Shown here: piece after piece, positions 1-11,802 of the stretch
Position numbering within the stretch: the stretch's first letter is position 1
Layout: every line of letters begins with the position of its first letter
NCBI RefSeq assembly: GCF_011745365.1
Contig: NW_024468913.1
Location: 1,674,001 to 1,738,000 of the forward strand
DNA length: 64,000 nucleotides
Source: Cryphonectria parasitica EP155
Lineage: Eukaryota > Ascomycota > Sordariomycetes > Diaporthales > Cryphonectriaceae
Direction of reading: 5' to 3'
The notes under the pieces: generated by a model
What the model saw: the letters and a program-made list of their open reading frames with translations, nothing else
Database searches by the model: none
What the model was told of the DNA's origin: nothing
Made by a program: the position numbers and the translations under genes

Positions 1-3000
1 CTTACACCGCTTCTTGCTTCTTCCCGCTTCCTCAGGTGCTCCTTATCAGTTCTCAGTACCGCAGATTCACCCCCCTACCCAGATGTTTTGAAGCTCAGGA
101 AGATTAATGATCCTCTGGGAGTTGCTGCCCATATTCCATGATCGAGCGTGGTGGAGCATAGTCCCTGGTCTCTAGCCTGATCCCGCTCACATGACGAAAA
201 TGTCCTGCAATTCGATGCTGTCCTGCGGCACCCATGACAAGTGTCTCTCAGAAGCCCTTGCAGCGAGGAGATTTTGTCATGGGGTTCGAGGCGATTGTCA
301 TCACAAGGTGGTCCAGACTGAGGCTTTGCCGTTTCTGATCAGCAGGAATAGTTGACACACGGGTTTCAAGCCTTGCGGCTCTTGGATCACAATGCCAGGT
401 ACGCATACGAGGCTCAGCCAGCGTGTTTTGTCGTCACCAACTACTAGCTTGGCTTCTCGTCACCAACAAGTGTGAATATTGTTGGGGTTGTTGGCACACT
501 TGTGCATCACAGTTCTAACAGGGAGGGGACCACGAAGAAAATCGGCTTGAAAGTTCAAGCCGAGAATAACGTCCCACCTTTTTGTCTCGATGAGTGAGAG
601 TGGCAATTCCTGGCGGTAGACCGCTGCCAACCTCTTCTCCATGTTCACAAGTGGTCGTTGGTCACGGCCGATGCTCTAGCATCCTCATTCGGAGGGGCTC
701 GAGGCTCCTTCGTTCAACTCGTTGGTGGTTCTGATTGTCTCAACCTATGTCAGCTCATTGGCGACCCGCTTTCTGAACTGGCGAGACGAGGCTCTGGGAT
801 TGTTGTGGGATGTCTAGCAAGGGCGTTGGTCGCAAAGGGACCCTGTCGAAGTACCGATGGCCCTGGATGGGGAGCTGAGCCTTGTTCGCTTCTGACCACC
901 ATGAGACACACGACCCGGTAGTTCGGTAACAATATCATAGGGGGATCCACTCACAGCCTATGAAGATAAGTCAGATGATAAAAGGAGCAAGTGGGGAAGG
1001 TGGAGGGGGTTACCAACATTATATGTCTGAGGGAGATGCGGACGGCATCCACCCCGGCAGTCGTCAGGCTGACGTTCAAGGGCACTCCATGCCAGTGCCA
1101 TAACGCCTGCTTCCCCTCCCCTCCCCCGTCTTTCCCAGGGGGGCTCTGCCTACGGCCAACTGGTGGCCGGGTCATGAAGGCTGGCTGGTGTCCTGATGGC
1201 GTGCCAGGATAGGGGTGAGGGCGATATCCGGTCGGGCGGTTTGGGTGGATCGCCTAGCAGGGGACATGGGAAGGTGTGGGAGAACGCTCCGGTGGATAGG
1301 AATGTGATGGAGAGACGTTGCTGCAGCAAGTGACACTGTCTGTCAGTACATAAAGGAAAAAAGGTGCGTCGGCAGAATGTAGGGAAGATATGAGTAAGAT
1401 TGAATTAATGTAGCAGCATAGAGAAGTCATGGGACTTGACAATGAGGAACATCTTCATGAAGACCGCGTTCTGCTTCTTGAGAATCCATAGTGGTACATG
1501 GGCTGACGGTTCCGTCTGTTGCAAGGGTAAGAGGGAAGAGAGACAGGAGACAGCGGCACAATAATAACAGCCCGTAAGGCTTCGGAACACGCATTTCGAA
1601 CAAGAAGAGAAAACTAGTTTTATTATGGGAAGGCATATAAAGACGAGATATCTCTGAGAGTCTTTGTCTCCAGTAACAGCTTTCGACAATCTCTCGGTCG
1701 AGTACTCTGCTATGATATCTAACAGGGGCGCAGATTGGGCCACAAGCAAGATCTTTGCCTTCCAGATGAACCTGAAGTGGGATCTGCTTTGCTCAGTATA
1801 ATATATGCAGTCACGAAAAATCTTCCTGTCCACTTTGAACAGTGCTGCCACCCCGGAGGAACAATAACACATCAACTAGATACAACTTTTCCCGGGGATT
1901 TCGTACGACGTGAATAGAAGACCCTTTGTCTTTTCCCTTGACTGCAAATTTCATGCCTACGGAACTCGAATCGTCTTCCTCATAAAGGACGCAGTATGTG
2001 TCCAATGGTGATATCATTACATGATTTAATGTGACGGAAACTCACTTGTAAACACTTGCCGAAAATAGGAATTCTCCTTTGTATCAGAGTACAAACGGGG
2101 ACTTTTTCGGTTCTATAACTATTTATGTAGAAGTTTATATAATTCACATGTCTCTGCTGGCATTGTGAAGGTGCACATTTTCAGGACAAGATACATATCA
2201 AAGAGGGTACCCCAAGCCACGGCCTTCAATCTATCAACGTATGTACTCAATTAACCTAATTACATGTATCAGTCTTTACGTATAACAAACTGTGTGAGCC
2301 CGACCATTGCGCAGCTATATAGGCCACAGCCGTTTCCAGGGCAGCTGGGAGTGGTCACTCCTTTTAGCTCTCGCATACAAACAACCCCAGGGATTTGGAC
2401 TCGGAAGATCACACGGAACCATACCCTCAGCCTGACCCCCATATCACACGTAGTCTGTTCTCAGCACAAGTCATTCCTCGTTATGTATTGTCACCCCCTA
2501 ATTACTTGGTCTCTACGTGCGATACAGATCCGTGGCTGACATACACCAGCCGTGGACATATGTCGTCTCCTGACTGTGGGTCCTCGCTGCGCTGCTCTGG
2601 TTCCCCGTCTCTATAGTCCTGAAGCACCCATCGTCGTAGAACCCTCGGAGCTGATGCATGCTAGGCCGAGATGGTCAGAAATATCTACCTGAGCCGCTTG
2701 TAAGCTATCCTACTTAAAGAACACCCACCTGGCGAGTGACTACAAGCTTCCGAGGGGGAAAAGGGGAAGATGGAGAACTTGCTGGAGCAGTAAATGAATA
2801 GTTACTGCAACGCAGTAGTTCTCGAAAAAGAATCTGATTCCAAATGATGAGATCTGGTTGTTCCTGGGCTGCGATAACTGCCTGGAGACGATGACGGTAC
2901 CATTCCGCGACAAATTAAGGCGGACAGAGCACAGATACGATTGTGATGAGGTGATAGCGCTTCATCATGAGTGACACATCAGACATCACAGAGCATATGA

Positions 3001-3514
3001 ACCGAAGACCATTCTCTGGACTTGACCCCTTATTCCATCGCAACTATCGTGAGTATCATTACACCAAAGCCCTGTTTGTTTCCTGCTTCTGCCACATCTT
3101 CTGGCTGGTGTTTTCAAAAAAAGGAAAGAAAATAAATGAAAGTCGAACCATCCCGAATCCTCAGAGAACGCCTGTGATCACTGTTCCCTCACTTTGCGCA
3201 TCGCATACTGTATCAAGTGGGTGGCATGCTTGCCACCCCGTCCTGACGCACTCGAGTAGGTGGTTCCCTTTTCACTTCTTTCTCTGTTTCTTCCCATGAT
3301 CCTATTGTATTGGGGACCTTTCATCCCATTTTCGAATTGCAAAGACCAGATCATCGTGATCAATTTTTGATGATGAGCCATTTTCTGGCTCAATGAGAAT
3401 GCAAGCCCGACCGTTTGTTGTGTACTGAAGCACCCGAAATCATGTATAAGTGCCATGCGACAGCACCCAGTCTGCTGCTGCATGGAATGCCGAAATTGTA
3501 TGGGTGTAGAGAAA
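1..3514. other. Gene-poor stretch at left edge
   Basis: I see no supportable gene here. Both strands carry only short open frames without a start in good context, without conserved motifs and without a consistent chain of exons. The longest, on the minus strand around 1405-2017, could be read as two pieces that overlap in different frames; I could not join them with convincing splice sites. The stretch may include the 3' flank of TOA1 and unannotated UTR. Confidence 0.5.
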
Positions 3515-5668
3515 CTACCACTCATACTCTCCAGTGGCCTTGTGGAAGACGTAGTCCTTGCCATTGACATTCAGGACGCCGTCCTTCAAAGTGCACTTCC
3601 TGTTCAAAGTGTCAGCATTAGTAGAGATTCGCTACACAGGATCAGCACATTGTTGAAGACTGACCACTTATTCTTGACCCGCTGGACCTTGTCGTACATG
3701 CACAGCATCACCTGGTCCATGTTCTCGTCATCGTCCTCTTCCTCAATATCCACCTCATTGGGGTCATCGAGGTCCGAGTTGATGGCATCCTCGTCTTCCT
3801 CAGGCTCTTCGATGTCTATTGGTTCTGGCACTTGCTCTTCCTGCTCGAAACCATCGTCTTCCTTTTTGATGTCCTCGTCGATGCCGTCGAAACCGGATGC
3901 ACCAGCAGGAGCAGATTTGAATGCGATGGACTTGTGCTTGGTTGCCTGCTTCAGGGGAAGCATCAGACCGCCACCTTCGAGCTGCTTAGCCCTGGCTGCC
4001 ATCTGCCGGTGAAGCATGCGATCGATGTCTACACGTCCCATCTCGGACGTCTCGCCGTTCTCACCGCGACGCAGTAGAACGCCCTCGAACTCGTCTTCGC
4101 CAGCACCATCAACTTGGGACTGTTGGAAACCGTTTTGCTGCGTAGCGGGGTTGTGCTGGCCTTGGAAAGCAGTAGGGGGCTGCTGCTGCTGCTGCTGCTG
4201 CTGCATGGTGGTCCTGTTGGCCATCTGCTGGCCATACTGGGTCTGCGGGGTAGGTCGTTGGGCTTGGCCAGGCTGAGCAGGAGCACCGGCGGGGCGCGGG
4301 GGCATCGGTGATCCTTGGGCCTGACCACCCTGTCCAAAGCCCTGGATGGCACTGATGCTTGCCGCAGCGGCCGCTCCGTATTGGTTCTGCAGTTGGTGCA
4401 TTGCGCGCTGAGCAGCCACATTGGGAGGGCCGTTGGGGTTACCATACTGAGGGGCGGCGTTAGGAGCAGGAGGCACGCCGCTGCTGGGGACGCCTGGCTC
4501 CTGCTTGATGCCAACCTCCTGCTTCACGGAAGGGTCCGGCTTGGCCTGCAGGCCATTAGCCCCAGAAAGGCCATTAGCCAGAGGGAGAGGCTGCGCATTG
4601 GCAGACGGGCTCAGCTGAGACGAGGTGTACGAGGGGGTGCCGGCTTGTTGAGCTGGAGCTGTAGACACCGGAGCGGCAGCAGGAGCCGGGGCGGCCTGTG
4701 GCGGAGTAGGATCCCAAGGAAAAGAGGCGACCTGCCGCTTAGACAGCTTCAACTGCCAGCCCTGTGTGTCGAGAAGGAACTACAAGTTAACAATTTCTCC
4801 AAGACTCTTGCATCTCCTTGAGTAATTCAAGGTGGCATCGTCAGGCAAGAACGTGAAGGAAAAATAAAGTAAAAAGGGTATGTGCGCTATTAGGCAGACA
4901 TGCAGGAGACCAGGGTGCGTGCGTGCATGTGTGTGGCAGCCGAGGACATGTGAGTGGTGGCTTTCGGCACCCTGTATCATGCAGTTGTGCTGCGTCGAGT
5001 GAGAAAGGGAGAGTGATATTGTGTGGAAGAAGCATAGAGAGGCATATGGCACGTGTGAAGAGCAGCAGCAGCCGCAGCAGCAGAACTTGGCGTCGCCAAT
5101 CAAAAGGGGTGGGCGCCGGACAGGGGGGACGAATTCCAACGGGGCTGTGCCAGGGGGTTGAGCTTAAAAAGACCCAAATAGCAGCGGAGCACCCGCCTGT
5201 CAGACCCAATCCAGGCCGCCCTCCCTCTCGTTCTCTGACCGTATCCACGCTCTGCGGCCCTGTCCGCCAACAAGCTCAGCCAGACAAAAGACCGCCTGTC
5301 TCTACCAGCGAGCAGATTGGGCTGGATTTTTTCTCTTGTAAGGGGAAACAAAGAGACTTCATTCGTCAAGCCCATCAAAAGAGACGAACGCAAAGACCAC
5401 GACGACTTCGATGCGATTTGCAGACGACTCGATGCGATTTGCAGACGACTCGATGCGATGCAGAGGAGGCAGTGGAAGAAGAGGAATGAAGCTGAAGGTC
5501 TCGTGAGGGGGACCTGACAAAGAGAAGGAGTCATGCGACAGAACGCACCTTACGCAGCTCGTCCAGGACGCTCTCCTCAACACCGCCCTCCTCGAAGTCC
5601 ACCCGCGAGCTCTCGATCACCTCGTCGATGATCTGACGGTAGATATTTCCGACCTGATTGTTCGACAT
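3515..5668 (-). CDS. TOA1: TFIIA large subunit (alpha/beta), Toa1
   Basis: General transcription factor IIA large subunit; it stabilises TBP on TATA DNA in the nucleus. Three exons: 5549-5668, 3665-4779, 3515-3599, giving 439 residues in frame to TAG. The first 40 residues (start MSNNQVGNIYRQIIDEVIES) are the conserved helical N-terminus that forms the four-helix bundle with the small subunit. The last ~55 residues, after a long acidic run, match the beta-barrel domain: DQVMLCMYDKVQRVKNKW, then KDGVLNVNGKDYVFHKATGE, ending in GEYEW. The middle is a non-conserved Gln/Pro/Ala-rich linker with a poly-Q tract, usual for the family. Donors are GTGCGT and GTCAGT. Exon 3 is only 85 bp and restores the conserved C-terminus. 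The first intron, 769 bp, is very long for a filamentous fungus. Confidence 0.93.
5408..5459. repeat. 21-bp tandem repeat in the TOA1 first intron
   Basis: Two perfect 21-bp copies (5408-5428 and 5429-5449), unit beginning TCGATGCGATTTGC, plus a 10-bp partial third copy. They lie about 90 bp inside the 5' end of the 769-bp first intron of the TFIIA gene. Confidence 0.9.
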
Positions 5669-6667
5669 CTTGTTGGATAGCGGGCGCGACAAGGTCGGTA
5701 GGAGAAAGAGGCGGGAAGAAGGTCGGAGGTCTTGGCACGAGACGTCTTGAAGAAGAGAAGGACAGCGTTTCTGGTCTGCTGCTGCTTCTGCTACCTTCTC
5801 TTCACCTGTCCCTTCAGAAACGACTTATTGCGACGCGGTGCGAGATATCAAAGCAGTAGTAAAATTGGTGCGGTCTGGGGAGCAGTCGGTGGGGACGATC
5901 CGGTCTCGCTGGTTGTAAAGCGAACGTTGCGACGGCTTGGTAGGTTCCCTTCGTACCACGATTTCCTCCGCGCGGCCTCAGAAGCCGCTGTAAAATATCC
6001 TCGTGCCAATTGCGACCGTAAATCTCGATTTTGGATACCTACTTGCCTCAAAGGAAGGGATTCGATTTGTCTTGTTGGTCGCGGGTTTGGGGCTGGGTCT
6101 GGCGTAGAAGGTGATGTGGTATGGCGTAAGTTCTGCCTTGACAAGGAAATAGCGGCTAAGTAAGGAGGTCTGCTTAGGTAAGCCGGGGTTTCTAGCAGAA
6201 ATGCGGTGGGTTGACGCTAGAGCTTCAGCACCAGGAGCCTCTAAAACCGGGCCCCGTCAGTCACTGTTTACCTCCTTAGGGGCTGATCTTCACTGCTGAC
6301 AAAAAGTCCCCTCCGTGCGACTGTCTTCGAGACGTTCTTGCGTCTGACCCAAGTCTGACCAGTTTCTGTTATTCAATACATCGGCATTCTACTTCTACTC
6401 ATCCTATACTTTGCATCATACTTGTTTTGAGACACTGGACAGAGGCATGTGCCGCCTTTTGAGTCACAGGGGAGATGTGGCGTCGAAGAACGTCTTCCAG
6501 AACTGGCAATACTCTCTGAAAGCCAAGCGCAGGATAAAAGAACAAAGAGTGAGTTGACGAAGTTCAGGTTTTTATTCCGCCTCACGAATTTGTATCTAGC
6601 AGGAGAACTGTATGTGCTGTCTCCGTTCCGTGCTCGTACCCAATAACAGTGTGCTTCACACATTTCC
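5669..6667. other. Intergenic: TOA1 promoter and 3' flank of NmrA-like gene
   Basis: Two genes on the minus strand lie head to tail here, so this holds the upstream region and 5' UTR of TOA1 and the 3' flank of the NmrA-like gene. Open frames on both strands (for example 5732-6163 plus) lack conserved motifs and are judged chance. Confidence 0.5.
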
Positions 6668-7765
6668 TTACTTGAGATCAGCAAAAGCCTTCGCCTTCTT
6701 CATGTGCTCCTTCCAGGTCGTCAACTTATCCTCCAGGATGGCATGGCTCTCCTCAAGCGACGCCCCGCCATAGTATCCGCCCTCGTCTATGAGCCGCATG
6801 TTCTCCAGCGTCTCCTCGGCCGCAAACTCAGGCATCCCCCTCCCCTTCAAGCCCTCCAGGAAATCGCCATGTGGCGTCGACACGAACCTCGCACCCCGCC
6901 CCGCCTCAGTGAACACCTCTCGGAATTGAGCCACAATTTCTGCGGGAGTGAGGTAAGCTGTAGCCGCATACACCCGCCGCCCGAGCATTCCTGGGCCATC
7001 GCGCCTCAGCAAAATAGCCTTGACCCACGCGCCCATGTCTTCTGGGTCGAACAGCGGGATTGGCGCTGTCTCGGGCATGGGCAGCGCGAGCGTCCACTCG
7101 TTGTCAGGCGGGGTAGCGCGGAACATCCCGCCGGGGAGATTGGACATGAAGAAGCCGGGCATGACGAAGGTCGCCGGGAGGCCGATCTCTCGGACATAGT
7201 CCTCGACCATGGCCTTGCTGTCAAAGTGGTAAACGTGAGGCAGCTTGCCATTGGTCACTGTGGCATGTGTCAGGAAGAGAGGGAGAAAGTCGAGAGACAG
7301 GGCACCACTCACGTTTATTGATGTTCAGCAGCGAGCTCCAGACGTAGTGCTGTACGCCGTTCTCCTTGGCAGCATCGGCTAGGTTCTTGCCCTGGTCGAT
7401 ATCGAGCTGCATGTCCATCTTCTCCCAATAATTGGTCACCGCGAAGATAGCGTACGCGCCCTTCATCGCCCTGACCAGGGAGGCCTTGTCGTTGAGGTCG
7501 GCCTATGCTATTGTTAGTCTATGCTGAATCTGCCAGAGAAGGCCCGAGGAGGGCTCGATCGTGCTGGGTGGGTGATTGGACCTACAGAGACCATCTCGAC
7601 GCCCAGGGCCGTCAGCTTTTTGGCGGAATCGCTCTCCGCATTCCTCGAGACGCCGCGGACGGCCCAGTCGTTCTTGAGCTTGGGGTCGTTCAGAAAGATC
7701 CGGACAACGCTGCCACCCTGGTTCCCAGTGGCTCCGAAGATGGTGATGATCTTCTTGCTGGACAT
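6668..7765 (-). CDS. NmrA-like family NAD(P)-binding protein
   Basis: Rossmann-fold protein of the NmrA/HSCARG group of atypical short-chain dehydrogenases, thought to sense NAD(P) redox state or act as small-molecule reductases; the substrate cannot be told from sequence. Exons 7586-7765, 7313-7502 and 6668-7257 give 319 residues, the usual family length. The glycine motif GATGNQGGSV follows a beta strand (residues ~6-20). Residues ~85-110 carry the usual YAIFAVTNYWEK segment, and VQHYVWSSLL follows. The active-site-like Tyr/Lys spacing of true reductases is not clear (HFDSKAMVEDYVRE), as is common in NmrA-like proteins. Introns are 83 bp (GTAGGT donor) and 55 bp (GTGAGT donor); both junctions restore conserved sequence (VEMVSADLND and NINKLTNGKL). 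The start is the ATG directly before the first strand. Confidence 0.9.
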
Positions 7766-8952
7766 TGTGAACGGCGGATGGTGTTGGTGGCTCTAGGCTC
7801 TTCTTGTAGATTTATTGTAGATGTCCAAGGTCAAGACGTTCTAAGCAATAGGGTTGCGAAAGAATAGGCCAAGTTATCGGGATTGATGTCTGATGAACGA
7901 AAAGATTTCAAGCCTCACCATCTGGGTACAGACAGGTCTACTTATACTTTAAACCTTTGTGTGAAAAGATAGCCTCGCCAGCTCAGAGCCAGCACCACCA
8001 TCACCACCTCTCTTCTTTCCAGCCTCTTTTAGTCAAACAGGCCCGGCCATTACGGAGGGAGTGCAGTACAAGAGCCTGTCTTCTCAAGTCTGCTTGGCTT
8101 TACCGTGAGAACAGCTGACCCATCCAAAACCCCGACATCTTGCATGACGACGGTCTATTGCAGTCCGAGTTCGAGACATCATCGTCACCATGGAACTATG
8201 TCGATTACCCAAGACGTTGAGGGAGAGTACGGGGGCGTCGCCGGGCTTGATGATCAAGGGTTGAGGAATTATTAGTCAGGAGAGAAACCCCCCCTGGCGG
8301 GCTAGGCTCCCCTTCCCGCAAGACGTGCCAAGCTTATAAATCACTACGCCATGCTCGCGCTCTGTTCGGCAGTAACTGTAATTTATGTCATCCATCATGA
8401 GAAGCAATTCGAAGCTTCACATTGGAACTTAATCAGCCTCGCCTCTTGTTAGATATCGTCAAGCGACACGAAAAGCTGAACAATCATCATGACGAATATT
8501 TCGCTCGTTCCCAGCAGTTCACACCGTCTATGTCCGGAACGCCGCTGGACTGAGCCCGAGTCCGAGTAAATCAATGTGAGCAACATTATACGATGAACCG
8601 AATGAACTCACTGGAGGGAAAGAAATTCTGCAGACTTTCCATCGAGATTTGACAGTCTTACGGCGTCCACAAACTAAATACACTATCATTCTTATTCGTA
8701 CACGCTGAAAAAATTACAGCCTCGAGCTGATCCAAAACCGCCATGTAGAACCCCCGTCATAAGTCATGATCAAGCAAGCAGACACCGTCTGCAGTGGAAG
8801 ACTTTCTGTTCAGACGAAATCAAGGCTCGCTACCCTAACTCCGCGCTGAAATAGAACCAGATCCTCCGGGACAAGAGCAGACCATGAACATGCTGTAAGA
8901 ATTGTTCATACCTACCGTCGACTGCTGTGCTTGTGAGACTGGCAGTCGTTCC
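7766..8952. other. Intergenic: NmrA-like promoter and 3' flank of CDC20
   Basis: Both flanking genes are on the minus strand. No conserved coding segment, RNA gene or repeat was found; it is taken as the NmrA-like upstream region plus CDC20 3' UTR. Confidence 0.5.
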
Positions 8953-10840
8953 TTATCGGATTGTCATTTGCTTGACCATGGACGCCTTGCTGGAGGAGCC
9001 GGCGCCGGCTGTAGGAGAAGTAGCACCGGCCTTCTTCTCGAAGAGCTTCCAGAACTTGAGGCTCTCATCGGCAGCTATTTTGAAATGATTAGTATTAATT
9101 CAACAAAAGCGGGTGGGTAGAGCACTGCTTACCTGCTGTTGCGAGCATCTGTCCGTCAGGGCTGAGACAGCTGTGCAGCACTCTGCTCTCATGGGCAGGA
9201 ATGTCAATGTTGCGCACCAGCGTTGGGTAGCTCCAGATGGTGAGGGAGTTGTCAGGGAAGCCACTGGAGCTGACGATCTCGCGGTGGTGAGGGCTCCATC
9301 GCAGGCTCGTGACTTGCGATCCCGTGTCAATGCTGTTAACGCGAGCGCCCGAAGTCGTGTTCCAAAAGTGAATGTGGCGGTCGTAAGACCCTCCACCGGT
9401 GGCGAGCAGGTTCATGTTCCATGGGCACCACGACAGAGCCTTGACAGCTGCCTTGTGGTTGGTCTTGGTGAACTTGGGTACGGACAGGGAGCGGGCGTCC
9501 CAGATAGAGACGAGGTTGTCGTTTCCACCGGTGGCCAGCTGTTGCCCGTCAGAGCGCCACTCGAGGCCGCAGACCTCGGAGGTGTGCGAGACGAGCTCGG
9601 CGATCTTGTGCTCGGCGATGCGAACATCGTGGTTGAAGACCAGGCCGCTGCGGGCACCAGAGGACAGCAAATGCTTGTTCCAACCCATCACGCCAACACG
9701 GGTGTCGTGACCGAACATGCTGCGGACCTTGGCGCCCTCGGCAACATCCCAGATCTGGACCTCACCGGTTCCGAGGCCAACACCAACGTAAGCTCCGTCA
9801 CCTGACCACTTGACACTGCTGACATAGGTGTCCGGGCTGGTCTCAAGAAGGCAGCTCACGCTGCCCTCATCGGCAGACCAGACGTACACGTTGCGCTCGA
9901 GGCCGATTGCCACCTGGTTGCCGGAGCTCCAGTCCAGCAGGTTGAGATAGTAGTCATCAATCAGACCCGGTGCGTCAAGAACGCGCTCCGGGCCAGTAGC
10001 AATGCGCCTACGGAGTTGGGCCGAGCTGGCATTGGCCGGCTTGAGGGGGCGGTTGTACTGCTGGCGCAGGTCAATGGGCTTGGATGACTCTGGAGGCGCA
10101 GGCTTGAACTCGAGGATGCGAGTGTTCATGCTGACACCACAGGCATTGGCGAGAGAGTCTTGGTACGCCACAGTGTTTGGCGATGGGCGCGAGAACTCCT
10201 CGACCGAAGTATCGGCGTCAGTGTTGATGTCCAGGCTCTCGAGGGCTGCAATGGCGTCGTCGGCAGCAGCAGACAGGGCAGACGAGGTCTCAGCAGTGAT
10301 CTTGACCTTCTTCTTCTTGGAGGGCGCATCGAGCTTGCCAGAGCTGGAGCTCGCGACGGCCGAGCTAGCCCCGCGGTTGGGGATAAAGCGATCGGCCGCG
10401 TGGGTGGGAATGGCCTTGGACTTGTGCTTGGAAGAGGAGGTTGACTTAGTCTTGACAGCGACGGGCGACTTGTTGTGGGGTCCAGTTCCCGTCAATGTAA
10501 ACTCAGACACACCCAGCTCGAGGGCCTTCTTGGGAGACGGGGCAACCCGAGCAATGTTGGACTTGGGCGAGTTGTGCTTGGCAGCCTTCACCTTGGCACT
10601 CGACCGGGCGAGGTGTGCCGAGAGGTTTCCCCCGTACACTGACTTGTTGTTGGACGCTCGTTGGCCATCGCTGGGTGCCGATGTGCGCTCTGGGGTGAAG
10701 GGTGAAGTCTTCAGGTTGACGGGCACTGTGGTTGAGCGAGTGCGGGGCGAAGGGGTAAGGGGCATGCGACCGCCAGCGGTACGGGAGGAGAAGAGCCCCG
10801 CGTGGGACTTGAAGGGAGTTGAAACTGAGATAGTAGCCAT
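8953..10840 (-). CDS. CDC20: Cdc20/Fizzy, activator of the anaphase-promoting complex
   Basis: WD40 substrate receptor that activates APC/C for the metaphase-anaphase transition and is the target of the spindle checkpoint. Exons 9133-10840 and 8953-9074 give 609 residues. Seen in order: a basic, Ser/Pro-rich N-terminus with several likely CDK sites (PLTPSPR, SPFTPER, SPKS); the C-box DRFIPNR at residues 150-156, which contacts APC/C; the segment RVLDAPGLIDDYYLNLLDW that opens the propeller; seven WD repeats (about 290-585); and a C-terminal Ile-Arg. That IR tail, which docks on APC3, is encoded only by the 122-bp second exon, so the splice (GTAAGC...AG, 58 bp) is essential. The C-box and propeller sequence fit Cdc20 (Slp1) better than Cdh1. 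I see no obvious KEN box. The first in-frame ATG was used; the frame is open a little upstream without an ATG. Confidence 0.95.
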
Positions 10841-11802
10841 GGCTGTGAAAACTTGATGGTGCAGTAACAACGATGATCAACGATGATGTTGATGGGCCTC
10901 TACGAAGAACAAATGAATGTCTCGGTAAGAGGGCAAGAGTGAGCTCTGAGTGGTCGAACGTAGGAGCTCCAAGAGACTCAAGCTAATGATTCCTGGAAGT
11001 TGTGTTGTTTGGTTAGTACTTTTCGTTTTTTTGCTGATTTGTCGTTCGAAAACAGGTCAGAGAGCCTTCGCAAGGAACGAGGTGGCGTCTCCAAAGTCGG
11101 AGGGCGATCAGATGGCCGTAGCGATGAGATCTAGTGGACTTTGAGATTGGTAGTTCCTTGTAGGAATGTATGAAGGCTTTGAAGGGAGAAAAGAGGAGGT
11201 GTTGGAATTGCTGAAAAGCAATTTGATAGTAGAGATTTGCGAGTGATGTGACGGGTAGAGAGAGAAAGAAGAACACCAATATTCAAACAGTTGCGAGTCG
11301 ATGACCTTTTATTTACATTCACCGAGTGGGGATGACTTAATGTTGGCAGGACAACGGGCTGCACTTACCAGCCGCACGTTTGCGCTGGCAGGACAGCAAG
11401 CATGAACCCTGCAACTTACTCATCTATCGCCTCCTTACCTAAGCGCTTGCAGCCTGACTTTTGCCCTTGCCTGGCTCTTTCACCTCTCAAAGAGTCAGGG
11501 GGAAAAGCGATGGAACGCGCCTTCTCTTATCCTTGTACAGTACTTTTCCGACTTTGGATTTGCAATTGCTTTTTGTCCACCGCCAAACCCAAAATCAACC
11601 CCAGCCTCGTTGGTTCCTACAGATTTTCGACCACGATCAACGGACTCAAGGCAGTGAGCCGTCTGATCGATTCCTGAGCCTCGAAACGTCTTCGGTCATA
11701 CCTCTGCTGTGAGGGTACAGACTCTCTCTGCGAGATGCTGCCGCTCTGAGCGACAGCCCCGTTCCTCTATCCCAGCCTGTGTCTGCTCCGAGACACCTCG
11801 AG
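10841..11802. promoter_or_regulatory. Shared divergent promoter region, CDC20 / kelch-BTB
   Basis: CDC20 reads left and the kelch-BTB gene reads right from this 962-bp gap, so their promoters and 5' UTRs must share it. No coding signal is seen. No specific operator could be assigned by eye. Confidence 0.55.

Noticed and set aside
460..648. Minus-strand frame with WDVILGLNFQADF, reminiscent of a retropepsin end
   Set aside because: Only one short motif-like match, no catalytic D-T/S-G, no reverse transcriptase or LTR nearby.
3604..4752. TFIIA frame read alone as a 382-residue gene
   Set aside because: It begins at a non-ATG codon and ends in intron sequence; conserved termini lie in two further exons.
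5732..6163. Plus-strand frame of 143 codons upstream of TOA1
   Set aside because: Overlaps the promoter, no motif, and an equally open frame exists on the other strand.
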